A DNA stretch of 34,682 bases from positions 1 to 34,682 of the forward strand of contig JAHQWI010000107.1 of assembly GCA_029856085.1 (NCBI GenBank), in the 5' to 3' direction. The notes beneath the pieces are model-generated. The model was not told the origin of the DNA. It did not search any database and saw only the letters and a list, made by a program, of their open reading frames with translations. Source of the DNA: Promethearchaeia archaeon (GTDB taxonomy: Archaea > Asgardarchaeota > Lokiarchaeia > Sigyniarchaeales > SOKP01). Positions 23,755 to 32,460 of the stretch are shown in pieces (the first letter of the stretch is position 1; the number at the start of each line of letters is the position of its first letter). The position numbers and the translations under genes were made by a program.

Positions 23755-24234
23755 ATGAGCAGAACTAAAATTGAGTTTGGTAGGCAAGGTAATTTTATAG
23801 TTACCCTTCTAATGACTCACTTCGTATTTTTTGGATACATATCCAATCGATATAGAAAATCAATAGGTGAAGATATATTATATTTGCATAAAATTCTGTT
23901 TAATCCATATTCTTTTCTATCATTAATTATTCTTTTTATAATAGTATTTATTATGGTGATTAGAGAAAATTTTTTTGAATATGGTATTAGGAATAGTATA
24001 TGGCTTACTCCGTTCATAATAGCCCAATCTTGGTTTTGGTATATATTTGTCAATTACAAATTAGATATATTTGTCCAGATTGGGCGATTTTTTACTAGTT
24101 ATGAAGGATACCTTACAATTTTTTCAGTATTGGGTATTAATTTGTTAGCAGCAATTTTGGCTGCTTTTTCCAAGCAGAAATATAATGAACATTTCAAAAA
24201 AATTAAAGAGATTCAAACTTTAAAAAAATTTTAA
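23755..24234 (+). CDS. Unidentified small membrane protein inside the peptide-transport cluster
   Basis: The 159-residue protein has about four hydrophobic segments (roughly 15-30, 52-70, 80-98 and 118-137), a short basic N-terminus and a Lys-rich cytosolic tail ending in EIQTLKKF. I recognise no family motif. It lies between the binding-protein gene and the first permease gene, on the same strand, 45 nt before the latter, so it is probably co-transcribed with the permeases. This position suggests an accessory role in the transporter, but nothing in the sequence proves it. The ATG at 23755 gives the longest frame; no strong ribosome-binding site is seen. Confidence 0.65.
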   Translation: MSRTKIEFGRQGNFIVTLLMTHFVFFGYISNRYRKSIGEDILYLHKILFNPYSFLSLIILFIIVFIMVIRENFFEYGIRNSIWLTPFIIAQSWFWYIFVNYKLDIFVQIGRFFTSYEGYLTIFSVLGINLLAAILAAFSKQKYNEHFKKIKEIQTLKKF

Positions 24235-24279
24235 AAATATTAATAATAAAATATTATCAAAATTGGGCAGTGTCAAAAC

Positions 24280-25299
24280 ATGAGTATGCTTAAATATATA
24301 TTCAAAAGAATTTTACAATTAATACCCATATTATTCGGAGTTTTAATTTTAACATTCTTCCTTTCTAGAGAAATGCCAGGGGATCCAGTTGAGGCACACC
24401 TCCCACCACTATTTACTCCAGCCCAATATGAGGCGAAATTGCATCAACTCGGATTTGATTTACCATTATTGCAACAATTTTTTATTTATATGGGAAACTT
24501 ATTTTTGGGTAATTGGGGTAAATCCATTTCTATTAATAGGGGACAAGACGTTTGGGAACTTATCTGGGAAAGATTTCCAAGGACTTTAGATATAGCTATG
24601 TTTTCAATAATTATTGCCTCATTCGTAGGTATTAAAATTGGAGTAATTGCGGCAACCCATAGAAATAAAGCTAAAGATACAATACTTAGGGGGTTTGCTC
24701 TTATCGGAGTATCCATTCCAATTTTTTGGTTAGGATTACTACTTCAATTCTTTGTATCCTATAAGCTAGGTTGGTTTCCAGCAATCGGATTTAAAGATAT
24801 GAGATATGAAGATCCTCAATTAGTAACTGGTTTCAGAATAATAGACTCAATAATTGAAGGTAAATGGTATTTAGTTGGAGATTACTTAATTCATTTAGTG
24901 TTACCTGTATTTTGCTTAGCTTTTATATTTCTCGCAACATTTACGAGGCAAACCCGCTCAAGCATGCTTGAAATATTACAACAGGATTATATTAGAACCG
25001 CAAGAGCAAAAGGTTGTAAAGAAAAAGATGTAATAAAAAAACATGCTCGAAGAAATGCATTAATTCCTACTATAACTGTTATTGGATTAAGCATTGGTGG
25101 TTTATTAGGAGGAGCTATGCTAACCGAAATTACTTTTAATTTACATGGGATGGGTGAATTATTATTACGTGCTATACTTGATCGTGACTATTATGTATTA
25201 AACGCGATTGTATTCATGACTACAATAATATTCATTCTTGTAAATTTATTTACTGACATGGGGTATGCGTATTTAGACCCAAGAATAAAGTATGATTAG
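24280..25299 (+). CDS. dppB: ABC transporter permease, DppB/OppB type
   Basis: The 339-residue protein is the first permease of a peptide-type ABC importer. It begins KYIFKRILQLIPILFGVLIL, the standard DppB N-terminus, followed by TFFLSREMPGDPVEAHLPPL, LGFDLPLLQQFFIYMGNLFLGNWGKSI and RFPRTLDIAMFS. The ATPase-contact loop is QDYIRTARAKGCKEKDVIKKHARRNALIPT, with the EAA-like Ala-x-Gly-x9-10 pattern. About six membrane helices are visible. It should pair with the downstream DppC to form the channel for substrates delivered by the binding protein. The gap to dppC is 27 nt. Confidence 0.93.
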   Translation: MSMLKYIFKRILQLIPILFGVLILTFFLSREMPGDPVEAHLPPLFTPAQYEAKLHQLGFDLPLLQQFFIYMGNLFLGNWGKSISINRGQDVWELIWERFPRTLDIAMFSIIIASFVGIKIGVIAATHRNKAKDTILRGFALIGVSIPIFWLGLLLQFFVSYKLGWFPAIGFKDMRYEDPQLVTGFRIIDSIIEGKWYLVGDYLIHLVLPVFCLAFIFLATFTRQTRSSMLEILQQDYIRTARAKGCKEKDVIKKHARRNALIPTITVIGLSIGGLLGGAMLTEITFNLHGMGELLLRAILDRDYYVLNAIVFMTTIIFILVNLFTDMGYAYLDPRIKYD

Positions 25300-25326
25300 A
25301 AAATAAAGAAACAAAAATAATATGAA

Positions 25327-26346
25327 GTGAAAAAGATTAAGCAGCAAACTTATCAACAAGAAATGGAAGAAGTAATTGAAAAAGAGAAAAAAGAGGGTAC
25401 TTTAAAATTCATAATCTTATGGATTTTCTCTCATATTAAATTTCTTCTTATACCGGGCTCTAGAATAGAAGAATTGTCACTTCGGGAATCTGTATATGAA
25501 AGAACGGTTAGTAAAAGAAAATTCATTCGGAGATTGAAAGCGCCCTTAACCATCTTAGGAATAGGAATTGTTATTTTAATTGTAACACTAGCTGTTTTTA
25601 TGCATTGGATTTCTCCCTATACAATTGAAGAAGCGGATGCAATATTTGCTGGTTCGTGGGACGAACCATCTCCAGAACATCCTTTAGGGCAAACTAATTT
25701 TGGACGTGATATTTTAGCAAGAATAATATACGGAGCAAGATCTTCTTTAACGATTGCCCTACCAGCAATAACATTAAGTGTAGTTGTAGGTGTCATATTA
25801 GGTGTGATTGCCGCGTATTACGGTGGATGGGTAGATACAATTATAATGAGAATTGGAGATATTTTTCTTGCTTTTCCTGCTTTAGTTTTTGCTATTGTAT
25901 TAGTAGGAATTTTAGGTCGAAAAATGGAAATTATAATTATGGCTTATGGAATTCTCGGTATACCTTATTATTCACGTTTAATTAGGGCATCAGTATTACA
26001 AGCACGAGAATTACCTTATGTACAAGCAGCAAAAGTTGCTGGTGCAGGAAATATGAGAATAATGTTTAGGCATATCCTACCCAATTCTATACAACCAATC
26101 ATAATTTCATTCACATTTGATATAGGCGGAGTCATTTTGAGTTTTGCGGGGCTCGCATTTCTAGGTTATAGCGACCCTACATTAATCGAATGGGGAAGAG
26201 ATATTGATATTGGACGCGGTCATCTCATTAATGCCCCTTACGCGGCATTATGGCCAGGAATAATGATATTGCTTACAGTGTTGGGCTTTATGTTAGTTGG
26301 AGATGGATTAAGAGATGCTCTAGACCCGAGATTAAGAAATTTATAG
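25327..26346 (+). CDS. dppC: ABC transporter permease, DppC/OppC type
   Basis: The 339-residue protein is the second permease. It has the family segments PSPEHPLGQTNFGRDILARI and YGARSSLTIALPAI, and the ATPase-contact loop in LPYVQAAKVAGAGNMRIMFRHILPNS. The C-terminus ends GDGLRDALDPRLRNL, the classic DppC ending. The N-terminus is extended: about 70 residues with a charged helix (1-25) and an extra hydrophobic stretch (about 27-45) precede the first usual membrane helix. The start is a GTG at 25327, because the ATG at 25322 runs into a stop after two codons in another frame. Confidence 0.92.
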   Translation: MKKIKQQTYQQEMEEVIEKEKKEGTLKFIILWIFSHIKFLLIPGSRIEELSLRESVYERTVSKRKFIRRLKAPLTILGIGIVILIVTLAVFMHWISPYTIEEADAIFAGSWDEPSPEHPLGQTNFGRDILARIIYGARSSLTIALPAITLSVVVGVILGVIAAYYGGWVDTIIMRIGDIFLAFPALVFAIVLVGILGRKMEIIIMAYGILGIPYYSRLIRASVLQARELPYVQAAKVAGAGNMRIMFRHILPNSIQPIIISFTFDIGGVILSFAGLAFLGYSDPTLIEWGRDIDIGRGHLINAPYAALWPGIMILLTVLGFMLVGDGLRDALDPRLRNL

Positions 26347-26394
26347 CATTAGATCTAATCTTTTCTTTAAATTATTATTGAGTTGACATAGAAA

Positions 26395-27660
26395 ATGGAT
26401 ATAACAGAAAATATAAAAACAGATCAAGTAGATTTAGATTTTAAAGATAAATCAGAGAAACTGCTTGAAGTCAAAAATTTAAAAGCATACTTTTATACCG
26501 AAGAAGGTATTGTTAAAGCAGTTGATGGTGTTTCATTTGATATATATTTAGATGAGGTACTTGGTCTTGTCGGCGAAACTGGATGCGGAAAATCAGTTAC
26601 AGCTCTCTCAATTTTACAACTTGTAGGCGAACCTGGAAAAATTATTGATGGTTCAATTAAGTTTAATGATATAAATCTTCTGGAGTTATCCGAACAAGAT
26701 ATGAGAAGTTACCGTGGCAATCAGATTACTATGATATTTCAAGATCCTCTTAATTCACTTAATCCCGTAATGTCAATTGGTAAACAAGTGTCAGAAGTAT
26801 TTCTTCTACACCAAAGAGAAAAACTTAAAAAAACTCTAGACAACCGTCGTTTAAAGAGGAAAAAGTTAATTGATGAAAGAATGAACTTAAAGAAGGAATT
26901 AAGAAAGAAAGAAAAGGATGGACTTATATCTGAAGAAGAAAAGCAAACTTTTCAGTTGAGAATCAACGAACTTAAAGATAAAATACCGAGACCACCACAG
27001 TTAAAAAATATTGCATTAGAAGAAGTAGAAGACATTATCAAAGAAGTAGGAATTGCTGATGCGAAGGGTATACTAAAAAGATATCCTCATGAGTTAAGTG
27101 GCGGTATGAGACAACGTGTTATGATTTCTATGGCACTTTCATGTAATCCGCTACTTTTAATTGCTGATGAGCCAACGACTGCCTTAGATGTGACTATTCA
27201 AGCTCAAATTCTTGATTTAATGCAAATATTAAAAAAGAAATTCAAAACTTCTATCCTTTTAATAACACATGATTTAGGAATTATCGCGGAAACATGCAAC
27301 CGGATCGCTGTCATGTATAGCGGAAACATAGTAGAATATGCAACTGCTAATGATTTATTTAAAAATCCACGCCATCCATATACTAAAGGCCTGATAGCAG
27401 CTATTCCTAGTATTAAAACAAAAAATCAAAAATTAAAAACTATTCGGGGGATGGTTCCAAACTTGATTTTCCCCCCATCAGGTTGTAGATTTCACCCAAG
27501 ATGCGACGAACGATTGGAAATCTGTGATAAAATCAAACCGTCTTGGATTGAAATAAGTGATAGGTATCATATCGCATGTCATCTTTATGACCCTAAATAT
27601 AAAGATTCTCCAAAATACAAATGGATGAAAGAAGAAGATGTTGAATCTTATAAAGTATAA
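26395..27660 (+). CDS. dppD: Peptide-type ABC transporter ATPase, DppD/OppD type, with coiled-coil insertion
   Basis: The 421-residue protein is a complete ABC ATPase. Walker A GETGCGKS is at 60-67, the Q-loop Q116 in IFQDPLNSLNP, signature LSGGMRQRV at 234-242, Walker B LLLIADEP at 253-260 and H-loop H292. The C-terminal OppD/F extension has four Cys (C364, C370, C377, C395), the arrangement now linked to a [4Fe-4S] cluster in DppD/DppF proteins. Between the Q-loop and the signature, about residues 140-200 form a highly charged helical insertion (RRLKRKKLIDERMNLKKE and onwards) that most relatives lack. It works with DppF as the second ATPase. Confidence 0.92.
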   Translation: MDITENIKTDQVDLDFKDKSEKLLEVKNLKAYFYTEEGIVKAVDGVSFDIYLDEVLGLVGETGCGKSVTALSILQLVGEPGKIIDGSIKFNDINLLELSEQDMRSYRGNQITMIFQDPLNSLNPVMSIGKQVSEVFLLHQREKLKKTLDNRRLKRKKLIDERMNLKKELRKKEKDGLISEEEKQTFQLRINELKDKIPRPPQLKNIALEEVEDIIKEVGIADAKGILKRYPHELSGGMRQRVMISMALSCNPLLLIADEPTTALDVTIQAQILDLMQILKKKFKTSILLITHDLGIIAETCNRIAVMYSGNIVEYATANDLFKNPRHPYTKGLIAAIPSIKTKNQKLKTIRGMVPNLIFPPSGCRFHPRCDERLEICDKIKPSWIEISDRYHIACHLYDPKYKDSPKYKWMKEEDVESYKV

Positions 27661-27704
27661 CATTGAAAATAAATTTTTATCAAAAATTTAATCAAAATAG
27701 AAAA

Positions 27705-29183
27705 ATGCCTGTAGACAAAGAAAAAATTAACAATATGGGGAAGGGAAAAATCATTCTCTCCATAAAAAATCTTAAAACATATTACCCCATTTATGGAGGT
27801 ATCTTTAAACGCACCATCGGACATGTTAAAGCTGTTGACGGAGTTTCATTTGATCTATCGAAAGGGGAAACTTTGGGATTAGTCGGTGAAAGTGGGTGTG
27901 GAAAAACCACAATTGGAAATACTGTATTGGGATTAGTTAGTGCTACAGAAGGCTCTGTCAAATTAGAAAATCAACAGATCTGGAAGAAAAGAAAATTTAC
28001 TAATAAATCTTTTCCAAATGCTTTAATAGATAATCCCCTCATGCATAATACTTTAACTGGTTGGCTTAAAGGAGTATTTCTTGGAGCACCCTCACGCCTT
28101 CGCAAAAGAAAAGTTATTTCCCCACTAGCAAAAATACCATTTCTACTTTTGACACGCTCTATAGTACCCTTGATTGCGATATTTATGTCAATTATCTCTA
28201 TAATATCGATACCAACATACCTGACGTCGACTTTAATAACCAATTTTTCTCTTGGGCCCACAATTTTACTGATATATATTGTTACATCGATTATATTGCT
28301 TATGTCGCTTGTTGTATTATCATTTTTAATATTTGATATATTCAAGAAGAACCCAAGAAGGGATCAAAGCATAAGTTACAATACTAAGTCAATTCTGTCA
28401 GATTATTATGAAGAGTTAAGATTTAATGTAGAGATTCGTAAGAAAGTACAGTTGGTATTTCAAGATCCAGATTCTTCATTAAACCCGAGATGGAAGATTG
28501 TTGATATTATTGGGGAACCTCTAAGAATTCTCCTAGGAATGAAAAAAAAGCGAAATATTCGCAAACGAGTTCTTGAACTATTAGAAATAGTATCAATGAA
28601 AGTTGAGCATTTAGATCGATATCCCCATGAATTCTCCGGTGGTCAAAAACAAAGGATTGTAATTGCTAGAGCATTAGCTTGTAATCCTGAATTAGTTATC
28701 TTGGATGAGCCAACCTCCGCTCTTGATGTATCCGTCCAAGCTCAAATTTTGAATTTATTAAAAGAACTTCAAAATAAATTTGAATTATCTTATCTTTTTA
28801 TAACTCATGATTTAAGTGTGATACAACATATCGCTGATAGAATCGCAGTAATGTACTTAGGCAAGTTCGTGGAAACAGGTACAATTGATGAGGTTTTCTA
28901 TAATCCAACACATCCATACACAAGAGCATTATTATCAGCTCGACCCACATTCGATCCTACTTCAAGAACAACCAGAATCATATTAGAAGGAGATGTCCCA
29001 AGCCCAATTAATCCACCAGAAGGTTGTCCCTTTCATCCTAGGTGTCAAGAAAAAGACAAACATGTAGGATGTGGTATAGAAGATCCTAAGAAAATCCATC
29101 TGGGCGGTGAACATTATATGATGTGTTTACCTTTTAAGAAAGAAGATAAATCTTACAAAGGTATGACATATATTTCAGATTAA
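27705..29183 (+). CDS. dppF: Peptide-type ABC transporter ATPase, DppF/OppF type, with two membrane helices inserted in the nucleotide-binding domain
   Basis: This ATPase has all catalytic motifs. Numbered from a possible TTG start at 27663, these are Walker A GESGCGKT (75-82), Q-loop Q267 in VFQDPDSSLNP, signature FSGGQKQR (324-331), Walker B LVILDEPTSALD (344-355) and H382. The C-terminal Cys set is C455, C461, C470 and C488. In most DppF proteins only some 40-50 residues separate Walker A from the Q-loop; here about 185 do. The extra part (about 101-258) has two strongly hydrophobic segments, about 158-186 and 196-226, flanked by Arg/Lys clusters. The frame is uninterrupted. I place the start at the ATG at 27705 because the first 14 codons add nothing recognisable, but the TTG at 27663, two bases after the dppD stop, is possible. 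Confidence 0.9.
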   Translation: MPVDKEKINNMGKGKIILSIKNLKTYYPIYGGIFKRTIGHVKAVDGVSFDLSKGETLGLVGESGCGKTTIGNTVLGLVSATEGSVKLENQQIWKKRKFTNKSFPNALIDNPLMHNTLTGWLKGVFLGAPSRLRKRKVISPLAKIPFLLLTRSIVPLIAIFMSIISIISIPTYLTSTLITNFSLGPTILLIYIVTSIILLMSLVVLSFLIFDIFKKNPRRDQSISYNTKSILSDYYEELRFNVEIRKKVQLVFQDPDSSLNPRWKIVDIIGEPLRILLGMKKKRNIRKRVLELLEIVSMKVEHLDRYPHEFSGGQKQRIVIARALACNPELVILDEPTSALDVSVQAQILNLLKELQNKFELSYLFITHDLSVIQHIADRIAVMYLGKFVETGTIDEVFYNPTHPYTRALLSARPTFDPTSRTTRIILEGDVPSPINPPEGCPFHPRCQEKDKHVGCGIEDPKKIHLGGEHYMMCLPFKKEDKSYKGMTYISD

Positions 29184-29359
29184 TTTTTGTATTCAACTTT
29201 ATTTTTCAACTTTATTTAGGAAATTAATCGAAAAATCCTGAAGTAATATAACTATATACGGCTTACTTATCTTTATCAATTATCTGTCACTTAACTTAAA
29301 AGAGTTTTGATAAAATACTGGACTTACTCTTTTCAGAGGAAGTAATTAGTTTAAAAGAT

Positions 29360-29380
29360 TTGACATTAGGTTAATGTCAA
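29360..29380. repeat. Perfect 9-bp inverted repeat
   Basis: TTGACATTA (29360-29368) and TAATGTCAA (29372-29380) are exact reverse complements separated by GGT. The length and symmetry fit an operator for a dimeric regulator or a small RNA hairpin. It lies just before the open stretch that starts at 29370. Confidence 0.6.
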
Positions 29381-29624
29381 TTTAAGCGATGGTTTTTTCA
29401 AATTTTCAATAACTCAAATCCAATATCAAAATTTATTTTTCGTTTATTCGTTAATTATTACTTCAGCAGCTATTGCGGCAATGGTTAGAAGTTTTTATTA
29501 TGCTAGAACAGATTTAACCTATGAAAAAAGTGTTAGTTGGTACATTAAGGTTATTGTTATAGGTTCTGTGTTTTATTATTTCTATACTCTTTTTTTACTA
29601 ATTGATATTCTTATGAGATGGTAA
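29370..29624 (+). pseudogene. Possible small membrane protein or 5'-truncated gene remnant
   Basis: The frame is open from 29370 to the TAA at 29622-29624. The only standard start is the ATG at 29481, which gives 47 residues. The codons before it still read like protein, with a hydrophobic helix (LFFVYSLIITSAAIAAM), and after it a second helix follows (WYIKVIVIGSVFYYFYTLFL), ending DILMRW. Because the first helix has no start codon, I lean towards the tail of a decayed gene. No family is recognised. Confidence 0.35.
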
Positions 29625-29766
29625 AAGGAGTTGATAATTATATATATTGAATATATAATAATTATGTTCGGCTAAAGAATGAGATTTATTTAAGGATTAA
29701 TATAAAAAAAGTTGTTAGAACACAAATCAGAAAAAAATTTAGTGTTTTTTAATTTTATTTTTTCTT

Positions 29767-30972
29767 TTACAGCTTATCTAATCTTAAATCAATGCTCCTT
29801 AAAGTTTGGGAACAAATATTTAAACACCCATTTAGATTTTCAAGAGAGCATTTATCAGGTGTATCTTTTAAAGAGTGTATGAACTTTGAATCTTTATCTG
29901 AATGAAAACAGCTTATTTGTAATTTTTTTCTTTTACGGCGAGCATATCTTTTGAACATTTTGTAATCGCTTTTCGGTTTAATAATTTTATTAAATAAATC
30001 TAATGGAATCTTTAACTGTTTTGCTGTTGCTTCAAAAATATCATTCAAATCATGATTTATTTTTCTTCTAATAATAAATCCTGTTTTATTTAGAAGACCA
30101 ATGTATGACCCAACCATATCAATATTAATATAATATGATCTATCTAAATCATAGTTATCCATTAAACTATCAAAACGATTTCTACAAAATTTTCTTGAGC
30201 CTTTCATACCCCATTCTTCAGCTCCCGTCCATATGATTAAAAGATCCATGTTATTAAGTGGATTTTTTTTAAATATTTTTGCTAGTTCAATTAAAATTGC
30301 AACTCCACTTGCATTATCAATCGATCCAGATGAAGGACTTTCAATGAAAACCAAAAAAAGTATCGGAATTGAAATGAATACTCCGATGACTGTAGTAAAA
30401 ATTATTAATAAAATAATAAAATTCGATAGAGGAACGATGTTCAAAAAATCAAGAATAAATAATGTTGAAAAAATTATAATAACTAAAATATAGAATAAGA
30501 TTATAAGTCTGTATATAAAGAATAATAAAACTTGTATCGTGTAAGGAAGATTCAGAGAAATTGAATCATAATGAGCAGTAAATATAACTAATGGACGATT
30601 TTTAGTTTGGTCTTTAGATGATATTTTGGCAAAGATATTTTTTGATTCCTCTTTATTTACCAAGGTTATATTTCGCGTTCTTTCAAAGAAATTTTTTATA
30701 AGAAAATAGACGACAATTACTAAAAATAAGCGAAAAAGGATTAAATAGCTTAAAATAAAGACATAACTCATTCTCATCAATATCCTCATAGGGCCTATCC
30801 AATCAAAATGTTCAACTTTTGCATTAATATTTCCTTCCATTAACGCATTTTCTATATAATTTAATGCCTCAGTTTCTCCCGTAGTTGTAGCACTTCGATT
30901 AAATGCTAAAGATTTTACATGTTTAATAGTATCTGATTCAGTATATAGTTGTATAGTAGAAATTGAAATCAC
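29767..30972 (-). CDS. Membrane-bound M28-family aminopeptidase-like protein
   Basis: The 401-residue protein has the di-zinc site of M28 peptidases: FTAHYDS (H134, D136), SGSIDNASGVAIL (D219), WTGAEEWGMKGS (E252, E253), YYINIDMVG (D285) and IHSLKDTPD (H366). Three hydrophobic segments are present, about 66-94, 148-176 and 183-210. The latter two lie between the first and second metal-binding motifs, so the catalytic domain itself is interrupted by a membrane hairpin. It probably removes N-terminal residues from peptides at the membrane; the side of the membrane is unclear. The start is a GTG at 30972. It faces the end of the peptide-transport operon, which may be a functional link through peptide uptake. 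Confidence 0.85.
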   Translation of the reverse strand: MISISTIQLYTESDTIKHVKSLAFNRSATTTGETEALNYIENALMEGNINAKVEHFDWIGPMRILMRMSYVFILSYLILFRLFLVIVVYFLIKNFFERTRNITLVNKEESKNIFAKISSKDQTKNRPLVIFTAHYDSISLNLPYTIQVLLFFIYRLIILFYILVIIIFSTLFILDFLNIVPLSNFIILLIIFTTVIGVFISIPILFLVFIESPSSGSIDNASGVAILIELAKIFKKNPLNNMDLLIIWTGAEEWGMKGSRKFCRNRFDSLMDNYDLDRSYYINIDMVGSYIGLLNKTGFIIRRKINHDLNDIFEATAKQLKIPLDLFNKIIKPKSDYKMFKRYARRKRKKLQISCFHSDKDSKFIHSLKDTPDKCSLENLNGCLNICSQTLRSIDLRLDKL

Positions 30973-31090
30973 AAATTTGTAATTAATTAAGAAATTATTA
31001 AATATTATAGGCGTTCAATCCTAATTTATATTCTTTTTTTCATTAAATTTGTCATAATATCCTAATAAATTAAAAAGAATATCTAAAAAA

Positions 31091-31115
31091 TGCAGGAGGT
31101 GGGATTCGAACCTAC
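31091..31115 (-). pseudogene. Isolated tRNA 3' fragment (T-arm plus 3' acceptor strand)
   Basis: On the minus strand the sequence GTAGG, TTCGAAT, CCCAC (31115-31099) forms a T-arm with one A-C mismatch and a perfect T-loop. CTCCTGC (31098-31092) and A (31091) follow as 3' acceptor strand and discriminator. No matching 5' strand GCAGGAG or D-arm and no anticodon arm is found on the 5' side (31116-31240). The acceptor resembles tRNA-Leu, but identity cannot be fixed. Confidence 0.6.
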
Positions 31116-31241
31116 AATTAAGGTATGAAATTTATTTCAGATTAAATTTTTTTTTATCCTTTTTTATTTATTTTTCAACAGATAATTATAGTTTCTAATA
31201 TTAAATCTTTTAAGATTGATTACAAATTAAATCAGTTCTTC

Positions 31242-32414
31242 ATGATGCCAAAAAACTCTCAAGTATATGCAATAAAAACATCCCCTAAATCTGTTTTAGA
31301 AGACTATCAGAAACTAATGCACCTTACTAAATATCAAAAATTCTTTGAAACCCCTAGTAAGATAATTTTGAAGCTTAATTTGAGCTGGTCAAAATTTTTC
31401 CCTGCTTGCTCTAGCCCTCCATGGCAAGTTGAGGGTATACTTAAAGCAATGATTAATGATGGCTTTGATCCAAAAAAAATTTTTACTGCTGAAAATAGAA
31501 CAGTAGTTACTAGTATAGAGAAAGGATTAAAAGGAAACAAGTGGGCACCAATTATAAAGAAATATGGTGTTTGGTTTGTACCATTAACTCGAATTCCATT
31601 CGTTTCATATGAATCTTTAAGACCAAAATTTTTAGCTTTTAAAAATAAAAAACTTCACGCTTTAGATTCCAAAATATTTCCTGAGGGATTTAGAATTCCT
31701 AAATTTTATGTTGGGAAACCGATAATTCATCTTCCTACAATGAAAACACATGGTCATACGGGTGCTGTAGGCGGGTCATTAAGGAAAACTTCCGAAGAAA
31801 TGAAGCATGGGGGAATAACTTGCGCTATGAAAAATGCTTTTGGAGGGCTGTTAACAAAAAGAAGACATTTCTCACATCAATATATGTCTGAGGTTTTAGT
31901 AGATCTTTTAATCATCCAGAAGCAAATTCATCCACAGATCCTCTCAATAGTTGATGGAACTGTATGTGGTGATGGAGCAGGACCAAGAACCATGATTCCT
32001 CGTATAAAGAATTATTTACTTGCAGGATATGATCAAGTTGCTGTTGATACAGTTGTTGCTCGGATGTTAGGATTTGAACCACTAGAACTACCTGCTATAA
32101 AAATGGCTCATGAAGAAGGCCTTGGATGTGGAGATTTTGATCAAATTGAAATAATTGGAGAGGATGTATCAAATATTAACTGGAACTTTAAAGTGAAACG
32201 CAGTATAATAATATGGGGAGATCAAATGGTACGAAAAGGACCATTACAATTTCTTTATCCATTATTCCGCAGTGAACTCTTCTTTTTAGGTCCCACTTAT
32301 GCATCCATGATATACCATGATATGCTATGGTATCCCTTAATTGGTAGGCAAAGAATTAAGAAATTTTACCAAACAGAATGGGGTAAAATGTTCAAGGAAT
32401 ACCCTGTTAAATAA
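31242..32414 (+). CDS. DUF362 family protein
   Basis: The 390-residue protein has the DUF362 pattern. IILKLNLSWSKFFPACSSPPWQVEGIL near the N-terminus matches the KPN/ln-rich segment with its Pro-rich loop. PIIHLPTMKTHGHTGAVGGSLRK and AMKNAFGGL are the central KTH and KN-xxG motifs, SIVDGTVCGDGAGP is the conserved DG-xxGDGP-like loop, and VAVDTVVARMLG follows. The family is linked to iron-sulfur proteins and redox chemistry in other genomes, but its reaction is not established. No ferredoxin Cys cluster is seen here. The gene is monocistronic, and two adjacent ATG codons (31242, 31245) are possible starts. Confidence 0.85.
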   Translation: MMPKNSQVYAIKTSPKSVLEDYQKLMHLTKYQKFFETPSKIILKLNLSWSKFFPACSSPPWQVEGILKAMINDGFDPKKIFTAENRTVVTSIEKGLKGNKWAPIIKKYGVWFVPLTRIPFVSYESLRPKFLAFKNKKLHALDSKIFPEGFRIPKFYVGKPIIHLPTMKTHGHTGAVGGSLRKTSEEMKHGGITCAMKNAFGGLLTKRRHFSHQYMSEVLVDLLIIQKQIHPQILSIVDGTVCGDGAGPRTMIPRIKNYLLAGYDQVAVDTVVARMLGFEPLELPAIKMAHEEGLGCGDFDQIEIIGEDVSNINWNFKVKRSIIIWGDQMVRKGPLQFLYPLFRSELFFLGPTYASMIYHDMLWYPLIGRQRIKKFYQTEWGKMFKEYPVK

Positions 32415-32460
32415 AAGTAATTCAATAACGGGTTAAATTCTTTTTATTTGTAAAACCTAT

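Larger units (their letters stand above)
29184..29766. other. Intergenic region after the peptide-transport operon
   Basis: This 583-nt stretch between convergent genes has no complete recognisable gene. It contains a perfect inverted repeat at 29360-29380 and an open stretch of 29370-29624 that could be a short membrane protein or a gene remnant; both are listed separately. The rest is AT-rich without visible repeats. Confidence 0.5.
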
